From Zhaonella formicivorans (GTDB taxonomy: Bacteria; Bacillota; DUOV01; Zhaonellaceae): a stretch of DNA of 64,000 nucleotides. Location of the stretch: positions 1,894,142 through 1,958,141 of the forward strand of contig NZ_CP085524.1 of assembly GCF_004353525.1 (NCBI RefSeq), written 5' to 3'. The notes under the pieces were generated by a model, which searched no databases, was not told the origin of the DNA, and saw nothing but the letters and a program-made list of their open reading frames with translations. Numbering within the stretch: the stretch's first letter is position 1; each line of letters starts with the position of its first letter. Below are positions 35,893 through 45,178 of this stretch, in pieces. The position numbers and the translations under genes were made by a program.

Positions 35893-36822
35893 TTACAGCC
35901 CCTCCTTACCTAACACCTCTAAAAACGCTTTAACCACTTCAGGGTCGAATTGTAGTCCTACGCCCTTTTGCAATTCCCGGACCGCCACCTCCCGCGGAAG
36001 GGCTTTACGGTAAGCACGGTCTGAAGTCATGGCATCAAAGGCGTCGGCCACAGCTATAATCCTGGCCTGCAAAGGTATTTCAACTCCTTTCAGCCCATCG
36101 GGGTAACCGGAACCGTCATACCTTTCATGGTGGCTGCGCACTCCTGCCAGCACCGGAGCCAACAGCTTCAATGGTTTCAAGATCTGTTCTCCCACCTCCG
36201 GATGAGTGCGGATCTGCTCCCACTCCCTGTCGGTCAGCGGCCCTGGTTTAGTTAAAACCTGCTCCTGAATGCCAATTTTGCCTATATCATGCAACAGGGC
36301 TGAGTACCGGATCATTTCCAACTCCTGGGGCGAAAAGCCCAATACCGCGGCAATATGGCGGGCATAATGGGCAACTTGGCTGGAGTGTCCCCTTGTATAA
36401 AGGTCTTTGGCTTCTATTGCCTCAATTGCAGCTTCTACAATCTCCGTTGTAATCTCACCGCCATTTAGCGAGGTATAGACGCTGCCGGCAAAATCAGCAA
36501 ATCCCTTCAGCAGAGTCATAATCAGAGCCAACTCTCTAGGAGTGCAGTCCTTGACGTTCAAAAGCAAAATAAATCCCAGATTGCGCACTGAGCCTACCAC
36601 AGGGTAGAGCAACCCTACTTCTCCGGGCTCAAAATAACCGGGCAACAGCTCATGCATGGCTACAAACCGGGGCTTGGACCCCATCCTGTCTATTTCCTCC
36701 GTCAGTACCTGCTTTAAATTTTGGAGCCGCTCAAAACTGCTGCAGTTGTGCACTTCATAGGTGAAAGCCTCGTTAACCCGAATACTTATAAAATATCTAA
36801 AGCCAGTCTCCCCATTCACCAT
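35893..36822 (-). CDS. HD-GYP domain protein (cyclic-di-GMP phosphodiesterase type)
   Basis: The protein of about 309 residues has an N-terminal GAF-like region and a C-terminal HD-GYP domain (about 145-305): HSSQVAHYARHIA, LLHDIGKIGI, SHHERYDGSGYPDGL and VADAFDAMTSDRAYR. All metal-binding histidines and aspartates of the active form are present, so hydrolysis of c-di-GMP or a related dinucleotide is likely. ATG at 36822 behind GGGGGGTG is used. It is not clearly in an operon with the CAP gene. Confidence 0.9.
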   Translation of the reverse strand: MVNGETGFRYFISIRVNEAFTYEVHNCSSFERLQNLKQVLTEEIDRMGSKPRFVAMHELLPGYFEPGEVGLLYPVVGSVRNLGFILLLNVKDCTPRELALIMTLLKGFADFAGSVYTSLNGGEITTEIVEAAIEAIEAKDLYTRGHSSQVAHYARHIAAVLGFSPQELEMIRYSALLHDIGKIGIQEQVLTKPGPLTDREWEQIRTHPEVGEQILKPLKLLAPVLAGVRSHHERYDGSGYPDGLKGVEIPLQARIIAVADAFDAMTSDRAYRKALPREVAVRELQKGVGLQFDPEVVKAFLEVLGKEGL

Positions 36823-36928
36823 CTCACCCCCCAACCAATACAGGTATTTTTTATAAAAATACTATATTATTTATCTTATACTATTTAAAGCGTAAAAGAA
36901 TAATTTTAAGAAAACTTTTATCAAGAAA

Positions 36929-36955
36929 TTGAAAAAGCGGCCAATTGGCCGCTTG
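36929..36955 (-). terminator. Intrinsic terminator of mini-gene
   Basis: AAGCGGCC-AATT-GGCCGCTT followed by TTTTTC on the minus strand, 15 bases after the 27-residue mini-gene stop. It supports that gene as a real transcription unit. Confidence 0.85.
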
Positions 36956-36969
36956 CTTTCTGTTTAGCA

Positions 36970-37053
36970 TTAATTTGCAAAAATGAGCAGTATAAGAATC
37001 AAGAACACCGCAAAAGCTACACGATTACCAAAAAACCCAAAACCGTCTGGCAT
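36970..37053 (-). CDS. 27-residue membrane mini-protein (WAFAVFLIL type)
   Basis: This short gene reads MPDGFGFFGNRVAFAVFLIL followed by ILLIFAN. It has an AGGAGGT ribosome binding site seven bases from the ATG, a SigK-like promoter and a terminator. Its hydrophobic core matches the mini-protein at 37645 and the tail of the protein at 38582. The shape (short Gly/Phe head, one membrane helix) resembles YjcZ/KapB-type small sporulation proteins, but the family is not certain. Confidence 0.75.
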   Translation of the reverse strand: MPDGFGFFGNRVAFAVFLILILLIFAN

Positions 37054-37094
37054 AAAACATACCTCCTTCAGACGCTAAGTTTTGTTTTCAAGAT

Positions 37095-37121
37095 TATCAT
37101 ATGAACCACAGCGGAAATGGT
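37095..37121 (-). promoter_or_regulatory. Candidate SigK-type sporulation promoter
   Basis: On the minus strand, AC (37121-37120) is followed after 16 bases by CATATGATA (37103-37095), matching the SigK -10 CATANNNTA. It lies 42 bases upstream of the 27-residue mini-gene. Confidence 0.5.
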
Positions 37122-37278
37122 GCATCGATCCGCGATGTTAAGATTTACCATAAAAAAGCCTGCTTTGCCTTTTTGCTCGTCGACCTTAGTTTTCCATGAA
37201 GAAGTATTATGCTTGCCAAATCTATATTCTGAACATCTTTGGTAAAAATAAAGTCAAGAGCTATTGGGAGAGAACAAA

Positions 37279-37602
37279 TTGTCAAGTTCTGACTATTACC
37301 GGCACTTGCAGCGCCGGGTGCAATTTGAAATAGCTAAAATGACCTGGGACGGCACATTGGTGGACAAGATTGAAGACTTGCCTGAGAAACTAGCCGAACA
37401 AAAGTCCAGGTTAGAAGACGCTTTGCTCCGTGGCCACATTAGATTAGCTATGGGCCAGCCGCCAAGTAACAAAGGCACCCTGGCAGACTCGGCCCGGCAG
37501 GCATTACATGATTGGCAAAACTCCACTGACATCATTAAGGTGATGTCAAAGATCCCCTTAAAGTACCCCTCCCCTCCCCAAAGTGTCAACCATCATAAGT
37601 AA
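37279..37602 (+). CDS. Hypothetical protein
   Basis: Protein of about 107 residues, not recognised. The TTG at 37279 is preferred because GGGAGAG lies six to seven bases upstream. A basic helical N-terminus (YYRHLQRRVQFEIAKMTW) is followed by LPEKLAEQKSRLEDALLRGHIRLAM and a Pro-rich end. No signal peptide or membrane span. It lies 43 bases before the 31-residue mini-gene and is probably co-transcribed. Confidence 0.6.
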   Translation: MSSSDYYRHLQRRVQFEIAKMTWDGTLVDKIEDLPEKLAEQKSRLEDALLRGHIRLAMGQPPSNKGTLADSARQALHDWQNSTDIIKVMSKIPLKYPSPPQSVNHHK

Positions 37603-37644
37603 TGAATAGTATATATTAAACCACCTGAAAGGAGGGATTATATA

Positions 37645-37740
37645 ATGGGTACCGGATTTGGCGGTTTTGGTAACATGTGGGCCTTTGCTGTGTTCTTAAT
37701 CCTGATTCTTTTGATTTTCTCCAATGGTGCACTCTGGTAA
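37645..37740 (+). CDS. 31-residue membrane mini-protein (WAFAVFLIL type)
   Basis: MGTGFGGFGNMWAFAVFLIL then ILLIFSNGALW. The ribosome binding site GAAAGGAGGG precedes the ATG. It is nearly the same as the mini-protein at 36970 in the membrane segment and shares WAFAVFLIL with the C-terminus of the protein at 38582. Two copies on opposite strands plus a fused version indicate a real family. A role in spore membranes or coat is inferred. Confidence 0.75.
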   Translation: MGTGFGGFGNMWAFAVFLILILLIFSNGALW

Positions 37741-37859
37741 AAGGTAAAAGCCGTTACCCATTCCTTTCGGGGATCTTCCTTGCGGAAGCTCCCCTTACAT
37801 AACAATCTTTTCCTTGCCAAAAGTTGGCTAAGGTAGAATAGCGTATTAATTTTGTTCGT

Positions 37860-37890
37860 GGCCTTCCCAATTGGGAGGGCCTTTGATTTT
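37860..37890 (+). terminator. Intrinsic terminator
   Basis: GGCCTTCCCA and TGGGAGGGCC pair (one wobble) and are followed by TTTGATTTTTG, ending the transcript that carries the 31-residue mini-gene. Confidence 0.7.
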
Positions 37891-37996
37891 TGTGGGAGCC
37901 ACTCATTTTCAAACGTCACTGTCAAAAACCTTCTTTTAGCATATGATGAAGTAGGTCCTTTTACTTTTCCAAAGCGCAATTAGCGAGGGATGCAGG

Positions 37997-38566
37997 ATGA
38001 GGTTTTATCAAGTTAATCAAGAGATTGTACAAGTGATAAACAGCCTCAAGCCTTTTGTCGGAGAAAAAGGAGTAGTTGTTCTTGACGCAGTTGATGCCTT
38101 AAGCCAACTGGCGGTGCTTGCGCAAAAAGCAATAGAAGCCTTAAAGGGCGTTGCTCAACTGGTAAGCAATGAAAATTTTCAAACCCTATGTAGTCAAATC
38201 CTTTCCCAACCACAGTTTTCGCAGCAGGCCTTTCTCGGTACCAGGCTACCCGAAACTTATCCGCATTTCGGTTCAAAGGAGGAAACCGGCAGGAACAGTA
38301 CTTTAGACATGGAGATGATTGGCAAAATCGCCTCTTCGCTGCTGGGAAGCGGTAGTTCCGGTTCTGCGCCTGAAATAGGCAATACCATAAATTCTATTCC
38401 TCAACTGTTGAGCAAGCTGCAAAAAGTGTTACATCGGGGGATATTGTTGACTCCTATGACAGAGCAGTCAACAGTGCTTTTATTTCTGGTATTAATAATC
38501 TTTTTAAAGCTCAAAATGTGGGGGAAGCCACAGCACCCCGCCTTTAATCCGGTTACGGATAATTAA
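37997..38566 (+). CDS. Hypothetical protein with C-terminal membrane segment
   Basis: The 189-residue protein is not recognised. Residues 1-60 (VNQEIVQVINSLKPFVGEKG, then VVVLDAVDALSQL) align with the N-terminus of the next gene (VNQDMMNLMMSLKPFLNDKG), so the two are paralogues. A low-complexity GSGSSGS segment precedes a C-terminal membrane segment (about 158-172, LLFLVLIIFLKLK). The ATG lacks a strong ribosome binding site (GAGGGATGCAGG). Together with the following gene it forms an operon in the small-protein cluster. Confidence 0.65.
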   Translation: MRFYQVNQEIVQVINSLKPFVGEKGVVVLDAVDALSQLAVLAQKAIEALKGVAQLVSNENFQTLCSQILSQPQFSQQAFLGTRLPETYPHFGSKEETGRNSTLDMEMIGKIASSLLGSGSSGSAPEIGNTINSIPQLLSKLQKVLHRGILLTPMTEQSTVLLFLVLIIFLKLKMWGKPQHPAFNPVTDN

Positions 38567-38581
38567 GTAGAAAGGAGGATT

Positions 38582-38884
38582 ATGATGGACGGCTGGCAAG
38601 TAAACCAAGATATGATGAACTTAATGATGAGTTTAAAACCTTTCCTAAATGATAAGGGTAAAAACTTGGTGGATGCAGGTGAAGCTTTTGCCCAGCTTTT
38701 TACTACTGAACATGCGGCCCGTGCTATGCAATTAATGAAAGAATTATCGGGATCAAACCCAGCTATTGTCAAGGCTGATACCACTGGAAACTTTTTGCAG
38801 GGATTATTTAAGGGCAATTGGGCGTTTGCAGTCTTTCTAATTCTTGTGCTGCTATTCTTCTCGGCTGGACCGCTGAAAACCTGA
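38582..38884 (+). CDS. Hypothetical protein carrying WAFAVFLIL membrane tail
   Basis: The 100-residue protein has an N-terminal domain paralogous to the preceding gene and a C-terminal membrane segment GNWAFAVFLILVLLFFS at about 78-94, which is the mini-protein motif of 36970 and 37645. It thus looks like a soluble helical domain fused to that membrane peptide. The ribosome binding site GAAAGGAGG is strong. The 15-base gap to the previous gene indicates co-transcription. Function unknown. Confidence 0.7.
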   Translation: MMDGWQVNQDMMNLMMSLKPFLNDKGKNLVDAGEAFAQLFTTEHAARAMQLMKELSGSNPAIVKADTTGNFLQGLFKGNWAFAVFLILVLLFFSAGPLKT

Positions 38885-39264
38885 CAGTCTAAAAAAACGC
38901 TAATAGTTTAGATGGATAAACGCATTTTGGGGATAAAACCGGTGAATTATAGCAGTCTAGCAGTAAGTCACCATTTCCCAGCCCCCAGTTGCGGCCTGCG
39001 ACCGCGTCTTTAGTCGTTAGTCCTTAGCACCGGCCTTCGGCCGAGTCATCAGTCCCCAGTAACTAGCCACTGAAAACTGGGAGCTGATGGCTGACAGCTG
39101 AAAGCTGAAAACTAACGACTCAGCCCTACTGGCTGGGGGTATGTCCCCTGACTTCTGCCCCGAGCAGTTGGTGCTCTTGATTCAGACAGTGGGAGCGACA
39201 GGACATAGACGTGCATAGTTATTTTCATGGTAATCCGGCACGACAAATGTCGTGCTTTTATCAT
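38885..39264. repeat. Intergenic repeat region
   Basis: The 380-base gap contains CCCAGCCCCCAGTTGCGGC, TTTAGTCGTTAGTCCTTAG, a CCGGCCTTCGGCCG hairpin, and GAGCTGATGGCTGACAGCTG + AAAGCTGAAAACT units near 39080-39110. A GCACGAC-AAAT-GTCGTGC hairpin followed by TTTT lies at 39239-39260, close to the MFS gene stop. No gene is supported. Confidence 0.65.
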
Positions 39265-40464
39265 TCACGCATTTGACTCTTTAGGCAAAAAGAATGCCAG
39301 CAAAGCACCCAATAAAGGCAGCAAAGCAGTTGCCACCATAGCTACATGTTCGCTGGTTGCATCGGCTAACACCCCTAACAGGGTTACACCAATCCCGCCC
39401 GTTCCGATGGCAAATCCGATCATCAGCCCCGATGCGATACCTACGTTGTTCGGCAGGTATTCCTGCCCCAGGACGATAGTGGTGGAAAAAGTGGAAACCA
39501 GTACCGCCCCGGCCACGAACAAGGCTGCCATGGACAAGAGCGACTCAGCGTAGATAAAGGTTAAAACCAGCGGGGGCACAAGCAGCATGGACGCAAAAAT
39601 TAGTTTTTTGCGGCCAAAGCGGTCGGAAAGCGGGCCCCCGATGATAGTACCCAGGGCCCCGGCTAACAAGAAAATAAACAGTATAGTGTTGGCATAAAGC
39701 TCATCAGTTTTCAGGTAGTTAATATAATAAAACGGGATATAAAATGTCAAACCGGATTGCACCCAAGAGCGGATAATAACTACCGTCATTAAGGTAACCA
39801 GCGGCCAAAACCTGCTCGGGGCCGGAGCTTCCCCGGCTTTTTTCTTCACCTCACCAGTGCCCTCCCCGTAAGTAATCTGGGCTATTTTAGAGTAGAGCAA
39901 AAGCGCAACCAGGGAGCCGGGGACCAGAAGGTACAAGCTGGCCGACAAGCCACCCAGGTATAAAAGTTCGGCCATAATAATGGAACCAAAAGCAAATCCG
40001 AAGTTTCCTCCTACGGAAAAAACTGACATAGCCGAAGCCCTTTGACCCCCGGCTGCAAAATGGGCAGCCTTGGCAGCTTCCGGGTGAAAAGCAGCCGTCC
40101 CTAATCCGCTGAGCAGGATCAGCAGCAAAATTAAGAGGTAATTGCCGGTTATACCCAAAAAACCTACCCCAAAAGCGGCGGCAAAACACCCTAGCGGCAA
40201 AAGCCAGCGGGTATTAAAGCGGTCGCTCAGCAGGCCAAAAACAGGTTGAATAATTGATGAGCTAAAAGTGGCTACTAAGGGAATAAGACCAACTACCGTA
40301 TATGAGAGATTATAGGTTTCCTTTAAAACAGGCAGCAGTGCCGGTAAGGCTCCCTGGTTCAGGTCAGTGGCCAAGTGACCTAGGCTCAGGAGCAGCAGTA
40401 TTTTAAAATTGGCTGTTGGCTGAATATTTTTTTCAGTGATGGTCGATGAAGTTACACTGCCCAA
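39265..40464 (-). CDS. MFS transporter, fosmidomycin-resistance (Fsr) type
   Basis: The protein of about 399 residues has 12 hydrophobic segments and MFS loop motifs (GLLSDRFNTRW near 70-80, GPLSDRFGRKKL near 275). The opening LGHLATDLNQGALPALLP is typical of the Fsr subfamily, which exports fosmidomycin and other compounds. The frame is open to 40527, but the TTG at 40464 is seven bases after AAAGGAG. The natural substrate cannot be told. Confidence 0.85.
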   Translation of the reverse strand: MGSVTSSTITEKNIQPTANFKILLLLSLGHLATDLNQGALPALLPVLKETYNLSYTVVGLIPLVATFSSSIIQPVFGLLSDRFNTRWLLPLGCFAAAFGVGFLGITGNYLLILLLILLSGLGTAAFHPEAAKAAHFAAGGQRASAMSVFSVGGNFGFAFGSIIMAELLYLGGLSASLYLLVPGSLVALLLYSKIAQITYGEGTGEVKKKAGEAPAPSRFWPLVTLMTVVIIRSWVQSGLTFYIPFYYINYLKTDELYANTILFIFLLAGALGTIIGGPLSDRFGRKKLIFASMLLVPPLVLTFIYAESLLSMAALFVAGAVLVSTFSTTIVLGQEYLPNNVGIASGLMIGFAIGTGGIGVTLLGVLADATSEHVAMVATALLPLLGALLAFFLPKESNA

Positions 40465-40638
40465 TTCAATGCTCCTTTCAGTATGGTTTAAATACTTAAC
40501 ACATCTTAATTCTGCACCTGGGCCCATCTTCCTGCCAGGCGCAATGTAATTTTATTACTAAATTTAACCTGCTAAATCCCTGGGGCTAGGCTAATCAGAT
40601 TAAAACCCGATTCGGGAAACTCGGAGGCTGTTCCAGAC

Positions 40639-40665
40639 ACCAATTGATTTTTGGATCATATTATT
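40639..40665 (+). promoter_or_regulatory. Weak candidate SigK-type promoter
   Basis: AC at 40639-40640, 16 bases, then CATATTATT at 40657-40665, one mismatch from CATANNNTA. It is 34 bases upstream of the ATG at 40699. Confidence 0.3.
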
Positions 40666-40698
40666 TAACTAGACAGTACTGTTAGAGGAGATAATATT

Positions 40699-41196
40699 AT
40701 GCCCCCCATCATAGTTCCTGGTACGAGAAATATCGACAGTATACCTGTCTTATTTGAAGATGTAAATGCTCTGGTGTCCGTATTTAACAGCTTAACTGAC
40801 AACTACCGTCTACTGGTCGGAGCGGCGGAGGAATTAACCAGAACCCCCGGTGCCAGTCAACAAGCGGTTAATCTGGCTCTGGAAAGAGTTTATAATACAG
40901 GCTCATTGATTGATATAACTTTATTGGCACTGGCAGTTAAGCTTGATTTTGTTGCTGAAGTTTTGGCAGTAACAGGCATACCTCTAAATTTACTTATAGC
41001 CGCTTTAGCACTATTCTTAGCTGATGATCCCTCGCAGACCACAAATCTTGCAAACCCTGGGGCAAGCCAGTTCACCCCCCAGACAGCCGGTGGGAATCCC
41101 CAAATATTAGCCAAGTGGGACAAAAGAAAAAAACAGTGGGAAGCACGGCAAAAAAAATGGGAGGCCCGTAAGATGTTCTGTAAACGCAAGTATTAA
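40699..41196 (+). CDS. Hypothetical protein with Trp/Lys-rich C-terminus
   Basis: The 165-residue protein is not recognised. It has a short Pro/Ile N-terminus, helical middle (LVSVFNSLTDNYRLL, SLIDITLLALAVKL), a hydrophobic stretch LNLLIAALALFLA near 100-112, a spacer rich in Ser/Thr/Pro/Asn, and a basic tail with spaced tryptophans (KWDKRKKQWEARQKKWEAR). It could be a membrane- or coat-anchored structural protein. AGAGGAGA precedes the ATG. The gene at 41258 follows by 61 bases. Confidence 0.65.
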   Translation: MPPIIVPGTRNIDSIPVLFEDVNALVSVFNSLTDNYRLLVGAAEELTRTPGASQQAVNLALERVYNTGSLIDITLLALAVKLDFVAEVLAVTGIPLNLLIAALALFLADDPSQTTNLANPGASQFTPQTAGGNPQILAKWDKRKKQWEARQKKWEARKMFCKRKY

Positions 41197-41257
41197 TACC
41201 TCGTCGCAATTCGCGGCTCATTGCTTCCCGGTAGGTTGAACAAGGAGGATATTTGAA

Positions 41258-41473
41258 ATGGCATTACAGCCTTTTAGAACCCGCCTGGTAGCTGAAATTT
41301 TTGAGGAACTGTACCTCTTTCCCGAATTGGTTACTGAAGTAACCACGTCTATTACTGTTCCAACCGGCAGAGTTGTTCCTGGCGAAATAATACTTCGGGG
41401 AAGGATGCCCCGGCGCTCGTTTAGCCCGACTACAGGTCAAGCCACCGTTACCCCAACTACCACTTCAACATAA
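41258..41473 (+). CDS. Small hypothetical protein
   Basis: A 71-residue protein with an excellent ribosome binding site (CAAGGAGGA). After a helical start (TRLVAEIFEELYLFPELV) it contains PGEIILRGRMPRRS and a Thr/Pro-rich tail. The PGxIxLRGxxPxR element also ends the protein at 33596, hinting at a shared family. Function unknown. Confidence 0.65.
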   Translation: MALQPFRTRLVAEIFEELYLFPELVTEVTTSITVPTGRVVPGEIILRGRMPRRSFSPTTGQATVTPTTTST

Positions 41474-41516
41474 TAAAAAACAATTCATTAAAGACCGGCC
41501 TTTGCTCGGCATTGGT

Positions 41517-41550
41517 GCTTAAAAAAAGTCTCCTCACCTGTGGTGAGGAG
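41517..41550 (-). terminator. Intrinsic terminator of metY
   Basis: CTCCTCACC and GGTGAGGAG pair around three bases; on the minus strand ACTTTTTTT follows. It lies 100 bases after the metY stop. Confidence 0.85.
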
Positions 41551-41648
41551 CAGGAAGGAGTGTATATAAGGGGTATCTATTGGGGGCTATTATAACTATA
41601 CCAATATTATAACCGATACCTCGACAGCTTTCAACAGATAATGACATC

Positions 41649-42977
<1,329 letters not shown>

Positions 42978-43014
42978 TTATCGTTTCCTTATAACCCTAG
43001 CGCAATCCAATAAA

Positions 43015-43041
43015 CCAAAAACCTCTTCGCTAAGAAGAGGT
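43015..43041 (-). terminator. Expression-platform terminator of SAM riboswitch
   Basis: ACCTCTTC-TTAGC-GAAGAGGT hairpin followed by TTTTTGG on the minus strand, between aptamer and metY. SAM binding should favour this hairpin. Confidence 0.88.
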
Positions 43042-43056
43042 TTTATGCATTAGTAC

Positions 43057-43169
43057 TCTTCTTATCTCCCAAGGAATCCTCCTTGCTGGAATTAGCACCT
43101 TGTTGAGCAATTGACTCAACCGGTTGCCGGGTTTCATAGGGCCAGTCCCTCCGCCTGCTCTCGATAAGA
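43057..43169 (-). promoter_or_regulatory. SAM-I riboswitch (S-box)
   Basis: Minus strand CTTATCGAGAG, GGCGGAGGGACTGGCCC, TATGAAACCCGGCAACC, GTGCTAATTCC and AGATAAG are the conserved S-box blocks in order, with closing stem CTTATC/GATAAG. It controls metY. Confidence 0.96.
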
Positions 43170-43475
43170 ACAAAGGTTTTCAAGTTGTTGTGCTTATTAT
43201 AGAATTCCGGTCTGTTTTTGTCAATTATTTTTTTTACCGCACCACCAGTCTAAGGAGACTTTTCTTTTGCCCATTGAGACACCCCCTCCGCGCGGGTAAG
43301 CTAGAAAATTTCCGCTAGTTAATAATATTTATTTTGCTGCCTGTTTGTGAAAGAATAGAGATGTCTAAGGTTATTGAATTTATGGATTATAACGCCGGGA
43401 TTTCTGCAAAATAGAGGATAGATTGTCAGAATGGCAAATATAGATAATATTGGTCAAAATACAGGAGGTGAGATC

Positions 43476-44294
43476 TTGCAGCAAGCTGAATTTAAAGCGC
43501 TGGCACTGGCCAATGAAATCAACCTGAACAGCATTGCCGGACACTTCGGCATCGATAAAAAGTTCAAGTGGGAAGAACCATTGGTGCTGTTTGATAATCA
43601 CTTAAAAGGGATTATCAATTCCCCGGAGGGTAAAGCTGTCTATATTTTCTCCTTCGGCAGCCTGGTCTGTATCAACTGCCAGTTTCATGAGATTACCGAT
43701 ATCTTGAAGTATCTGAAAAAAATTGAGCCAGGACTGAACATTCAATCGACTTTTAATTTCAGCGACGATTACAAGCTGGAAATCGGCTCGGAACAACCCC
43801 TTTCCCTCAACTATGAGTATATGACAGCCCCGGAGCTCAAAAACTATCACCGGGAAATCGTGGCCACTGTCCTGGCGAAGTCCGTGGCTTTGGAACGGAT
43901 TGAGCACGGCATCAATTTACTTTTAGATGCTATCGAGGATAAAATCGATCATTTGGAAAAGGGGCGGCTTAATATCCCCGATAACCGTTTGGCCAAAACC
44001 TCGGCCCAGATCCTGCGCTTTAAATATAATACTATCTCCTATCTGATGCTTTTGGATAAACCGGACATCGCCTGGGTCAGCGAAGAAGCGGAGGAGTTTT
44101 TTCTAAACTTAAGCGAACTGTTTGAACTGGACGACCGCTATGAAGCCATCAGGCACAAATCGGAGATCCTCATGGATATTACCGAGGTGTTTACCAGCCT
44201 CACCCATGCCCAGCGAGGCACCAGACTGGAGTGGATGATCATCATTTTAATCAGCATCGAACTGCTTTTATCGCTGCTGGAAAAAATATTTTAA
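43476..44294 (+). CDS. RMD1/DUF155-family protein
   Basis: The protein of about 272 residues matches the RMD1 (sporulation-protein-like, DUF155) family: VYIFSFGSLVCINCQ near 55-70, long helices with ERIEHGINLLLDAIED and KTSAQILRFKY, and a single C-terminal membrane segment (LEWMIIILISIELLLSLLEKIF region). The TTG at 43476 with AGGAGGTGA five bases upstream is a better start than the ATG at 43431. Bacterial members have no settled function; yeast RMD1 is needed for meiotic division. Confidence 0.85.
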   Translation: MQQAEFKALALANEINLNSIAGHFGIDKKFKWEEPLVLFDNHLKGIINSPEGKAVYIFSFGSLVCINCQFHEITDILKYLKKIEPGLNIQSTFNFSDDYKLEIGSEQPLSLNYEYMTAPELKNYHREIVATVLAKSVALERIEHGINLLLDAIEDKIDHLEKGRLNIPDNRLAKTSAQILRFKYNTISYLMLLDKPDIAWVSEEAEEFFLNLSELFELDDRYEAIRHKSEILMDITEVFTSLTHAQRGTRLEWMIIILISIELLLSLLEKIF

Positions 44295-44295
44295 A

Positions 44296-44322
44296 AAAGG
44301 GCGATCAGTTAAATCGCCCTTT
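44296..44322. terminator. Bidirectional intrinsic terminator
   Basis: AAAAGGGCGAT and ATCGCCCTTTT pair around a short loop between the convergent RMD1-family gene and cbiO. Confidence 0.9.
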
Positions 44323-45178
44323 TGATCTTCTTCTCACCATATTCCTTTGACTGCATCAAGCTAAACAATTCCTCTTTTGTTCTGGGAGCCGGGCTGTTTA
44401 ATGGAATCCACCCTTTTTGCTTCATCTCCTCATAAACTTCCAACACCCATGGTTTAGTCAAATCAGCGTGCTCAAGCAATGCGCCATCCTGGAAAATCTC
44501 CTGAGGTTCCCCCATTCCTGCCACTTGCCCGTTGATAATGATATAAATATAGTCGGACCAGGAATAAGCCAAATCCACATCGTGGGTAGACAGGATAATA
44601 GTCTTCCCTTCCCGGTTAAACCTATTAATTAAGTCAATAATCTCCTTGGAATGCCTTGGGTCCAGCCAGGCAGTAGGCTCATCAAAAATCAGCACCTCCG
44701 GTTCCATTGCCAGGATGTCGGCAATGGAAACCCTTTTCTTCTGGCCGTAACTCAACAGGTGGGTAGGCTTATGCTGCAAATGGCAGATTTCCGTAGCCTC
44801 CATTGCAGCTTCAACACGGCGCAGCACCTCAACCTTGTCCAGGCCCAGGTTTAAAGGACCAAAGGAAATCTCCTGCCGGACGCTGGCGGAAAAAAGCTGG
44901 CTATCCGGGTCCTGGAAAACGATGCCCACGTTTTGGCGCAGTTCCATCAAGGCGCTGTGCTGATAGGATATATCATTCCCAGCAAAACGGACCTTACCGC
45001 TGGCTGGTTTTAAAACGCCGTTAAAATGCAAAAACAGGGTCGACTTCCCCGCACCGTTAGGGCCTAAAACCGCAACCTTCTTCCCCCGCTCGATGGCTAA
45101 ATTTATGCTATTTAACGCCTTGGTGCCATCGGGGTACGTAAAACTCAAGTTCACTGCCTCCAAAATCAGATCAGCCAA
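44309..45178 (-). CDS. cbiO: Cobalt ECF/ABC transporter ATPase CbiO
   Basis: The 289-residue ATPase has Walker A GPNGAGKST near 39-47, the signature LLSYGQKKRVSIADI near 143, Walker B VLIFDEPTAWLDP near 162, and a H-loop STHDVDLA. It powers cobalt uptake through CbiMNQ. It starts at a TTG that overlaps the end of cbiQ by 13 bases. It is the last gene of the cobK-cbiMNQO operon and supplies cobalt for the many corrinoid proteins in the window. Confidence 0.95.
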   Translation of the reverse strand: MADLILEAVNLSFTYPDGTKALNSINLAIERGKKVAVLGPNGAGKSTLFLHFNGVLKPASGKVRFAGNDISYQHSALMELRQNVGIVFQDPDSQLFSASVRQEISFGPLNLGLDKVEVLRRVEAAMEATEICHLQHKPTHLLSYGQKKRVSIADILAMEPEVLIFDEPTAWLDPRHSKEIIDLINRFNREGKTIILSTHDVDLAYSWSDYIYIIINGQVAGMGEPQEIFQDGALLEHADLTKPWVLEVYEEMKQKGWIPLNSPAPRTKEELFSLMQSKEYGEKKIKRAI

